From contig JACRCJ010000042.1 in NCBI GenBank assembly GCA_016219075.1, positions 1-15,254 of the forward strand: a stretch of 15,254 nt of DNA. The letters are read 5' to 3'. A model generated the notes under the pieces. The model had not been told where the DNA came from. It searched no databases and was given only the letters and a program-made list of their open reading frames with translations. The stretch comes from Deltaproteobacteria bacterium (GTDB lineage: Bacteria; Desulfobacterota; GWC2-55-46). Positions within the stretch are counted from its first letter, which is position 1; every line of letters starts with the position of its first letter. Positions 1 to 4,726 of this stretch are shown in pieces. Both the position numbers and the translations under genes were made by a program.

Positions 1-141
1 AAGGACGGGATCGACGCCTTCTTCGACCATGTCATGGTCATGGTCGAGGATAAAGAGATAAAAGAGAACCGCCTTGCTCTCCTCGGCTCGGTAAGGGGGC
101 TGTACTTCAGGATAGCCGACCTCTCGAAACTCGTCTCATAA
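1..141 (+). CDS. glyS: Glycine--tRNA ligase beta subunit, C-terminal end (partial)
   Basis: The window opens inside this gene, and frame 1 gives the last 46 residues up to a TAA at 139-141. The tail contains FFDHVMVMVEDKEIKENR followed by LALLGSVRGLYFRIADLSKL. This matches the conserved end of the GlyS beta subunit of the two-subunit bacterial glycyl-tRNA synthetase, where an 'F..VMVM.ED...R.NRLALL' helix is followed by 'F..+AD.S.L'. The beta subunit carries tRNA-binding and editing-type domains and works with GlyQ to charge tRNA-Gly in the cytoplasm. Only this end is visible, so nothing can be said about its start or partner gene. No clear terminator follows it, and the 107 nt before the next gene hold nothing I recognise apart from that gene's ribosome binding site. 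Confidence 0.85.
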   Translation, partial: KDGIDAFFDHVMVMVEDKEIKENRLALLGSVRGLYFRIADLSKLVS

Positions 142-248
142 ATAGCCGTACATGCGCCGGACCTCCTGAGGTATTTCGCCCTGCTCTTGCAGAGCGTCAA
201 GGTGTCGCTTACAGGCCCTGCTACGCACTCCTTCAAGAGGGCATAACC

Positions 249-653
249 ATGGAAAGGCTTTGTCTTCTCTTTCTCTTCATACTGGCGCCGTCCTTATGCC
301 TGTCTGAGGAGGTCAAAGAGCCCTTTGTCGCCGGGACAGGCCCTGACGGGGTACAGCGCGCGGAGGTAGCCGGCGGGAGCTACTACTTCAAGCCTGAGCG
401 CATAGTGGTCAGGGTAAACCAGCCGGTAGAGCTCAGGCTTAGGAACGAGTCGTTGATAACCCCGCACGACTTCATCCTGAAGGCCCCGGAGGCCGGGATC
501 GACATATCGGTCACATTGAGGAACGAGCCTGCCGCCGTGAAGTTCACCCCTGCAAAGACAGGCGTCTATACCTTTTACTGCGGCAGACGGTTTCTCTTCT
601 TCAAAAGCCACCGCGCCCAGGGGATGGAGGGGGCCGTCGAGGTCGTGGAGTGA
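249..653 (+). CDS. Exported cupredoxin-like (plastocyanin/COX2-fold) protein
   Basis: A 134-residue protein with an N-terminal signal sequence (hydrophobic residues about 4-18, ending SLCLSEE), so probably periplasmic. The body reads as a single cupredoxin beta-sandwich: YYFKPERIVVRVNQPVELRLRN, then TPHDF (His73), then YTFYC (Cys111), then SHRAQGMEG (His121, Met126). These are the expected type 1 copper ligands His, Cys, His, Met. The Cys-to-His loop has nine residues (GRRFLFFKS), longer than the two to four usual in blue copper proteins, although similar 'FFKSH..GMEG' forms are, from memory, seen in other bacterial cupredoxins. The start is supported by an AAGAGGG ribosome binding site at 235-241, 7 nt before the ATG. 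Likely role: electron transfer or copper handling beside the haem proteins downstream. It might be co-transcribed with glyS (107-nt gap), but the promoter after it does not drive it. Confidence 0.8.
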   Translation: MERLCLLFLFILAPSLCLSEEVKEPFVAGTGPDGVQRAEVAGGSYYFKPERIVVRVNQPVELRLRNESLITPHDFILKAPEAGIDISVTLRNEPAAVKFTPAKTGVYTFYCGRRFLFFKSHRAQGMEGAVEVVE

Positions 654-661
654 CTCTTCAG

Positions 662-690
662 TTGACATGACGGGCGCGCTGTATTATACT
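662..690 (+). promoter_or_regulatory. Strong sigma-70-type promoter
   Basis: A perfect -35 TTGACA at 662-667, a 17-bp spacer, and a -10 TATACT at 685-690 (5 of 6 to consensus). The predicted start of transcription is near 697. It begins 8 nt after the stop codon of the cupredoxin gene and points towards the terminator at 785-810 and the haem protein gene at 875. It is the best promoter match I found in the window. Confidence 0.7.
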
Positions 691-696
691 TTTTGC

Positions 697-810
697 TCGT
701 CGGGCTGAGGGCCGTTTTTATAAGTTTATAAGCCGGAAGCGCAGGCCCCCTCTGACGAAAAAAAGACTCCATCAGGCGGAGGCGGCGGACTGAAAGCTCC
801 GCGTTTTTTT
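697..810 (+). ncRNA. Candidate small RNA or attenuated 5' leader
   Basis: A region of about 114 nt bounded by the near-consensus promoter and an intrinsic terminator, with no plausible ORF. A possible fold has an outer stem TCGTC (697-701) with GACGA (754-758). Inside it, the AGGGCC segment near 708-713 can pair with GGCCCCCT near 744-751, with bulges. A small TTATA/TATAA hairpin sits within 717-730. An unpaired A-rich stretch follows, then the terminator. It could be a free-standing sRNA, or a leader whose terminator controls the downstream Tll0287-like gene (start 875). I compared it by eye with TPP, SAM, fluoride, guanidine, cyclic-di-GMP and SRP RNA signatures and found no convincing match. 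Confidence 0.4.
776..810 (+). terminator. Rho-independent terminator
   Basis: Stem GCGGA (785-789) pairs with TCCGC (798-802) across an 8-nt loop, followed by G and seven Ts (804-810). An alternative 6-bp stem GCGGAG (776-781) with CTCCGC (797-802) uses the same 3' arm. It lies between the promoter at 662-690 and the ribosome binding site at 861-869, so it would end or attenuate transcription before the haem protein gene. Confidence 0.6.
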
Positions 811-874
811 AGCGCTTACAGTTTCAGAGTTTCATAACTATGAACCTAATGGCTTTTACCGGAAGGAGGTCTCC

Positions 875-1432
875 ATGTTAAAAAGGGTCTTTGCGGCCGT
901 CTTTATCGTCACGCTCGCGTACGGCTTTGCCGGCGCCGATGACATCGCGCTCGCGCACAAAAAAGACAACGCCGCGGCAAACGCCGAAGAGATCATATCC
1001 ATGCGCTCTAATCTTGCCGGGGAGTTCATCAGGCCCGGAGCCGAGGTGACCGAGGAGACCTTCAAGAAGGTCTGCGGCGCGGTCGGGAAAAGGGTCAAGG
1101 AAGTCGAGAAAGCCGAGGGCGTGGTGATAAGGCACGCCGCGGTAAAGTTCAGAAACCCGGTCAACGCCGCCACACCCGCCGAGGCCGCCCTCATCGAGCG
1201 TTTCGAGAAGGACGGCACGCTGAAGGCCATGGACGATTTGGACACGGTAGACGGCAAAAAGTACTTCCGCGTTACAAGGCCAATCCGCGTTGAGAGCGCG
1301 TGTCTGGCGTGCCACGGCGAAAAGGACTCGCGCCCTGCCTTCATAAAAGATAAGTACCCTGAAGACAGGGCATACGGATTCAGGAAGGGCGACCTGAGGG
1401 GGATCGTCTCGGTACTGATACCTCTGGAGTAA
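875..1432 (+). CDS. Periplasmic Tll0287-like (DUF3365) monohaem protein
   Basis: A 185-residue protein with a signal peptide (about residues 1-21, cleavage likely near FAGADD). The C-terminal half has the features of the Tll0287-like/DUF3365 haem-binding domain: a c-type haem motif CLACH at 143-147, followed by GEKDSRPAFIKDKYP, then YGFRKGDLRGIVSVLIP. This family is found as a sensor domain in signalling proteins and as small free-standing haem proteins such as cyanobacterial Tll0287. Here no membrane anchor or kinase is attached, so a soluble redox protein or periplasmic sensor is likely. An extra Cys67 is present. The start is well supported by GGAAGGAGG at 861-869, 5 nt before the ATG. It sits 65 nt after the terminator at 785-810 and 83 nt before the next cytochrome gene, with which it is probably co-transcribed. 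Confidence 0.82.
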   Translation: MLKRVFAAVFIVTLAYGFAGADDIALAHKKDNAAANAEEIISMRSNLAGEFIRPGAEVTEETFKKVCGAVGKRVKEVEKAEGVVIRHAAVKFRNPVNAATPAEAALIERFEKDGTLKAMDDLDTVDGKKYFRVTRPIRVESACLACHGEKDSRPAFIKDKYPEDRAYGFRKGDLRGIVSVLIPLE

Positions 1433-1515
1433 TGCCGGGCAGGAGTTTCGCGGCAAGACAGGAAATGTAGAGATAGATATCACTTAACTAACGGAAGCAA
1501 AAAAGGAGGAAGCAG

Positions 1516-1986
1516 ATGAAAAGGTTCTTACTCGCGGCAACGGTAGCATTCGCATTCTCGGCCGGCGCCTCAGACGCCGCCGACATGTCAAAGATGCACG
1601 AGATGATGATGAAGATGGGAGGGCCCAAGCCCGAGACCAGGGTCGAGATGAAGATCCCCGCGCCGATGAAGGTGATGCAGAAGGGGATGATGCGCGCCCA
1701 CTTCGATTCTCTCGCCGAGATCACCGCCTCGCTCGCCTCAAACGACCTTAAAAAGACGGCCGAGCTCGCAAGCGCCATGGGCTGGACGCCGGAAGAGAAG
1801 ACCAGGTGCGAGACCATGAGCGAAGTGGCCGGGCAGCAGGAGCTTCTCGTCTACGGCATGGCTGTTCACAAAAAGGCCGACGAACTTGCCGAGAGCGCTC
1901 GCGCCGGAGACAGGGACAAGGCCCTTTTGAACCTCTCCCAGCTCATGAAAAACTGCAACGCCTGCCACGAAAAGTTCAGACACTAA
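1516..1986 (+). CDS. Cytochrome c'/c556-like periplasmic protein
   Basis: A 156-residue protein with a signal peptide (residues 1-22, ending ASDAAD) and a single c-type haem motif CNACH at 147-151, within the C-terminal segment CNACHEKFR. A haem motif at the extreme C-terminus of an alpha-helical protein of this length is the hallmark of the cytochrome c' / c556 four-helix-bundle family. In that family, an N-terminal-helix Met or a five-coordinate haem binds electrons or small gases. Candidate axial Met residues lie in MKIPAPMKVMQKGMM (46-59). The mature N-terminus is rich in Met and His (MSKMHEMMMKMGG, 24-36), which may bind metal. An AAAAGGAGG ribosome binding site lies just upstream of the ATG at 1516. 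It follows the Tll0287-like gene closely, making a two-gene periplasmic haem unit. The exact function is unknown. Confidence 0.82.
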   Translation: MKRFLLAATVAFAFSAGASDAADMSKMHEMMMKMGGPKPETRVEMKIPAPMKVMQKGMMRAHFDSLAEITASLASNDLKKTAELASAMGWTPEEKTRCETMSEVAGQQELLVYGMAVHKKADELAESARAGDRDKALLNLSQLMKNCNACHEKFRH

Positions 1987-2011
1987 AGAACGGCTGAAAG
2001 GAGTATCTTGA

Positions 2012-2128
2012 GAGGACCTTTTTATAAAAAGGTACTGGCGTACGGCGGATAAAAGACGAGAGCCGTTTTGCCGAACCGATTGCAGCAGGCGGACAAGTCG
2101 TTTTAAATCTGCCGACCGCACGGTCCTC
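2012..2128 (+). repeat. 117-bp structured repeat, copy A
   Basis: Copy A of an element repeated at 2234-2350 with a fixed offset of 222 nt, no gaps and 14 mismatches by my count (about 88% identity). Its ends are complementary: GAGGACC (2012-2018) with GGTCCTC (2122-2128). Inside are a short palindromic hairpin (stem 2018-2022 with 2027-2031) and a stem ACGGC (2042-2046) with GCCGT (2062-2066). It starts 25 nt after the cytochrome stop codon. It has no coding sense that I can see. Orientation is given arbitrarily as plus. Confidence 0.8.
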
Positions 2129-2235
2129 AAACTCTCTCCAAAAATTTTTAGTTTCCTTGGGGGAACCCCCATGAATCTTTAAAAATGGGGGTTCCCCCAA
2201 GGAAAGAACTGAAAGTCTTTGAAGGGGGTTTGGGG
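2125..2235. repeat. Large inverted repeat with perfect 21-bp core
   Basis: Positions 2152-2172 and 2185-2205 are perfect reverse complements (21 bp) around a 12-nt loop. Each arm itself contains a GGGGG-AA-CCCCC or GGGGG-TT-CCCCC mini-palindrome. The symmetry continues outward: 2125-2151 matches the reverse complement of 2209-2235 at roughly 70-75%, with a 3-nt asymmetry. The structure fills the gap between the two 117-bp copies. There is no T-run next to it, so it is not a standard intrinsic terminator, although it lies between convergent genes. Confidence 0.8.
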
Positions 2236-2350
2236 GGAACTTTCTACAGAAAGGTCCTGGCGGACGGCGAATAAAATAAGCGAGCCGTTTTGCCGAATCG
2301 ATTGCAGCAGGCGGACAAGTCGTTTTAAATCTGCTGACCGCACGGTCCCC
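2234..2350 (+). repeat. 117-bp structured repeat, copy B
   Basis: Second copy of the element at 2012-2128. The segment from GAGCCG (2282) to GGTCC (2348) differs from copy A at only two positions. The ends pair as GGGGAAC (2234-2240) with GGTCCCC (2344-2350), with one mismatch. Where copy A has an A-T pair (2013/2127), copy B has G-C (2235/2349). In the first hairpin the T-A pair 2022/2027 of copy A is C-G (2244/2249) here. These paired changes suggest that the structure, rather than the sequence alone, has been kept. It ends 32 nt before the rlpA stop codon. Confidence 0.8.
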
Positions 2351-2381
2351 CCGGGTACTCCTTCCAGCCGTCTTTAATTAT

Positions 2382-3056
2382 CTACTCCTTCATTATGACC
2401 ACCGTGTAGCCTTCCTCGGCGAGGGTCTCGGCGAGTGTTCTTGCCTTTTCCCTCTCGGCGGACCTTCCCATCCTCACCCTGTAGAAGGTCCTCCCCGAGA
2501 CATCGGCCTTTGCCATGTAGACCCCGGAGTACTTCCACTCAAGGGCGGTCTTCAATCTCTCGGCGTTACCCCTGTCCACAAAGGCCCCGAGCTGCACCAC
2601 AAAGAGGCTGCCGGGCCCGGAGTCCCGGATGCTGACGTACTTGACATACTTCCGGTCCCTGCCCGTGACCTTGAGCCTTACCCTTGCGGTGCCGGACCCG
2701 ACCATATCGAGGCCCTTCGCCCCGGAGTAGGAGAGGTCTATGACCCTGCCCGCCACGAACGGGCCCCTGTCGTTTACGACCACATCGATGCGCCTGCCGT
2801 TTTCAAGGCTTGTCACTTCGAGGGTGGTGCCCAGAGGGAGCGTTTTGTGGGCGGCCGTCATGGCGTGCATGTTGTAGGTCTCGCCGCTGGCTGTGGGTTT
2901 CCCGTGAAAGTCGCTCCCGTACCACGAGGCCACCCCATCCTGAACGCCATCCGGCGAAACGCTCTGCTCGACGGCGGCGCAGGACGAAAGGAGTACGGCG
3001 AGAAAGAGAAGGACTATGGTCTTTACCGAAAAGAGCCTCATGCGGCTTTCTGCCAT
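2382..3056 (-). CDS. rlpA: RlpA-family septal lytic transglycosylase, lipoprotein
   Basis: A 224-residue lipoprotein. A signal sequence with lipobox LSSC (Cys26) is followed by a double-psi beta-barrel domain (about 41-130) with GVASWYGSDFHGKPTASGE, TAAHKTLPLGT and VNDRGPF. A C-terminal SPOR domain follows (about 151-224, starting LFVVQLGAF). RlpA proteins cleave glycan strands lacking stem peptides and are brought to the division septum by SPOR binding to denuded peptidoglycan. Glu59, His70 and Asp96 have the spacing I remember for residues important in Pseudomonas aeruginosa RlpA. The Met1 start is favoured over Met6 because GGGAG lies 6 nt upstream of Met1. It is convergent with the cytochrome genes, and a dispersed repeat (3101-3354) lies upstream, so its promoter would be near or inside that repeat. 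Confidence 0.88.
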   Translation of the reverse strand: MAESRMRLFSVKTIVLLFLAVLLSSCAAVEQSVSPDGVQDGVASWYGSDFHGKPTASGETYNMHAMTAAHKTLPLGTTLEVTSLENGRRIDVVVNDRGPFVAGRVIDLSYSGAKGLDMVGSGTARVRLKVTGRDRKYVKYVSIRDSGPGSLFVVQLGAFVDRGNAERLKTALEWKYSGVYMAKADVSGRTFYRVRMGRSAEREKARTLAETLAEEGYTVVIMKE

Positions 3057-3100
3057 CCAGTCTCCCGGAAAACAGAGTTTTTATGCCTTACGGATAATAT

Positions 3101-3354
3101 GAACCCTCCCCGGTTAAAGCCCCGGGGGCTCTCAGAACGATGAACCACCCCGCTGCAATTCTCCGGGGTATCCCCTGAAACTTCCCCTCCCTCGATGGGA
3201 GGGCTGGGCTCCCGTTGCGCTCTTCCGATGCAACGGGAAGCGGGGAGGGTGAAAACTTTTTTCACCCCCCTCCCTACCCTCCCCCATCCAAGGGGGAGGG
3301 TCTTATAAGGAAACCCTGCAGCTTTTCTTCAGGGAATTACATGATTAAAAATTA
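3101..3354. repeat. Dispersed multi-hairpin intergenic repeat, copy 1
   Basis: Nearly the same sequence occurs at 8738-8986, about nine in ten positions by eye, and a 70-nt stretch is identical (3199-3268 with 8835-8904). It is built from successive hairpins. One is TCCCGTTGC (3210-3218) with GCAACGGGA (3230-3238). Another is GGGTGAAAA (3247-3255) with TTTTCACCC (3259-3267). A third is CCCTCCCCC (3277-3285) with GGGGGAGGG (3292-3300). Others near 3187-3205 and 3147-3168 are weaker. It fills most of the gap between rlpA and the WD40 gene. Confidence 0.88.
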
Positions 3355-3554
3355 ACCTCCTCGCAGCTCGCTCCGAGGTCTCTAAAAACAACCCATGCTA
3401 TTAGATGTTTTGTATTGTTTTTAACAAAACACCAGGTCCATTGCGTAGCCGAGCATAAAGGACAGCGAGAGCAAGCCTCTGTATTTATTGCGCGGGAAGC
3501 TACCGGGTATTAGACCCTAAGAGAGAATAAAAGAACCGTGAACGGCCACACAGC
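3355..3554. other. Intergenic remainder between repeat copy 1 and the WD40 gene
   Basis: No credible gene. It contains one hairpin, TGTTTTGT (3406-3413) with ACAAAACA (3424-3431) around a T-rich loop, and a short CCTCG/CGAGG stem near 3358-3380. The segment is less GC-rich than the surrounding genes. Neither hairpin is followed by a proper T-run in the direction of the WD40 gene, so I do not call a terminator. Confidence 0.5.
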
Positions 3555-4655
3555 TTAGAACTTGTCCCAGATGAGCACGCTCCCGTCGTAGTTTCCTGTG
3601 GCAAGCCTTTTGCCGTCCCTGCTCCACGCAAGGGCTGTCACCGAACCGCCCTCTCCGAGAAGGGGCTTTACGGCCCCGGTGGCCGCGTCCCAGATATTTA
3701 CCGTGTTTTCGCCGAGGGGGACCGTGGCTATCCGGGCGGAATCCCGGCTCCAAACCATCCTGTCGATGGGGTTCCCGTGGAGGAGCGACATCTTGAGCCC
3801 TCCGGTGAAGGCGTCCCATAAACCAAGCGCCCCGTCGCCTGAGGCCGTGGCTATCATACTGCCGTCCGGACTCCATGCCGCGGAGGTGATGCCTGAGGGC
3901 ACGGCCAGTTTGCGCTCCATCTTCCCGGCGGCCGTGTCCCAGATGACAAGCTCATTGTCGAGGTAAGCGTGCCAGCTGAGCATCTTCCCGGCCGGACTCC
4001 ACGCTACCTTTATGACCCCGTGGACATTCAGGTCGACTTCCGAGGTCCCGGCCCAGGACCCTGTATCCCAGAACCTGAGTTTCCCGTCCCATCCGGCCGT
4101 GGCGAGCCTTTTCCCGTCCATGCTCCAGTCCACTGACGAGACCATGGCCGAAGATTTCCTGATCACGGCGGCCTCGGCCCAGTTCTCCGCGTCCATTATC
4201 TTTACAGTCCCGTCGTCCCAGCCGTAAAGGGCCAGCAGGCGTCCGTCCGGACTCCAGGCCGCGTAGATATTGCGGGGGCCGTCCGCAACGCCCTCCCCGG
4301 TTATCATCAGCGCCACCCTCTTCTCCGTTGCCGGGTCCCAGACCTCCACGGAGGCGTTGGTGGTCGCCGCAAGCCTTTTGCCGTCCGGGCTCCATGCCAC
4401 CGAGAGGACCCACTGGGACTCCGTGTATAAGACCGTTGCCGGGACCCGTTTTTGCGTATCCCAGACCCTTACGGTCCCGTCAAGCGCAGACGAGGCGACC
4501 TGCCTGCCGTCCGGGCTCCATGTCACACCCATCACCCTGGCGCGATGGCCGGAGAGCCTCTCGGCTGGTTTTATACGGGGTGCCGCGCACGAGACGAGCG
4601 AAAAAAGGAGCAGGAAAACCGTGAGTCGAAGGGTCAAGAGCGGGGTTTTTCTCAT
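3555..4655 (-). CDS. WD40 beta-propeller lipoprotein with eight repeats
   Basis: From the chosen start this is a 366-residue protein. A lipoprotein signal (MRKTPLLTLRL, hydrophobic core, lipobox LVSC with Cys23) is followed by eight consecutive WD-type repeats of about 40 residues. Each repeat has a WSPDGK(R)LA core and a VWD-like end: VRVWD, VEVWD, VKIMD, LRFWD, LVIWD, LGLWD, VNIWD and LIWDKF, the last being the C-terminus. Eight repeats would make an eight-bladed propeller; seven is commoner. I reject the upstream in-frame ATG at 4688, because GGAGG (4663-4667) sits 7 nt before the ATG at 4655 and the protein then starts directly with a signal peptide. It is probably tethered to the envelope and mediates protein-protein contacts; the partner is unknown. 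It follows uvrA by 55 nt on the same strand and could be co-transcribed. Confidence 0.85.
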   Translation of the reverse strand: MRKTPLLTLRLTVFLLLFSLVSCAAPRIKPAERLSGHRARVMGVTWSPDGRQVASSALDGTVRVWDTQKRVPATVLYTESQWVLSVAWSPDGKRLAATTNASVEVWDPATEKRVALMITGEGVADGPRNIYAAWSPDGRLLALYGWDDGTVKIMDAENWAEAAVIRKSSAMVSSVDWSMDGKRLATAGWDGKLRFWDTGSWAGTSEVDLNVHGVIKVAWSPAGKMLSWHAYLDNELVIWDTAAGKMERKLAVPSGITSAAWSPDGSMIATASGDGALGLWDAFTGGLKMSLLHGNPIDRMVWSRDSARIATVPLGENTVNIWDAATGAVKPLLGEGGSVTALAWSRDGKRLATGNYDGSVLIWDKF

Positions 4656-4702
4656 TCTGAGTCCTCCGGATCGCGATGGATGCGCCAAATGTCGAGAGGC
4701 AA

Positions 4703-4726
4703 GGCCCCGGTTACCTTGCCGGGGCC
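4703..4726. other. GC-rich hairpin over the uvrA stop codon
   Basis: GGCCCCGG (4703-4710) is the exact reverse complement of CCGGGGCC (4719-4726), with an 8-nt loop that contains the uvrA stop codon. An alternative 7-bp stem, GGCAAGG (4698-4704) with CCTTGCC (4714-4720), overlaps it. No T-run follows, so it may affect mRNA stability or read-through to the WD40 gene rather than end transcription. Confidence 0.45.

Noticed and set aside
697..760. Resemblance of GGGCTGAGGG to the TPP riboswitch CTGAGA box
   Set aside because: The second TPP element (ACCTGATC...GGATAATGCC-type) is absent, and the downstream genes are not thiamine genes.
2152..2205. The 21-bp hairpin as a bidirectional intrinsic terminator
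   Set aside because: Neither side has a T-run directly after the stem, so it does not meet the standard terminator form, although it lies between convergent genes.
2012..2350. CRISPR-like repeat-spacer arrangement
   Set aside because: There are only two copies, the unit is 117 bp, and the space between them is a palindrome rather than a unique spacer.
3038..3265. A minus-strand ORF starting MKKVFTLPASRCIGRAQ, similar to one at 8698-8901
   Set aside because: Both lie on the two copies of the dispersed repeat. After a shared beginning, indels shift the frame and the protein sequences part company, which argues against coding selection. The resemblance is due to the DNA repeat.
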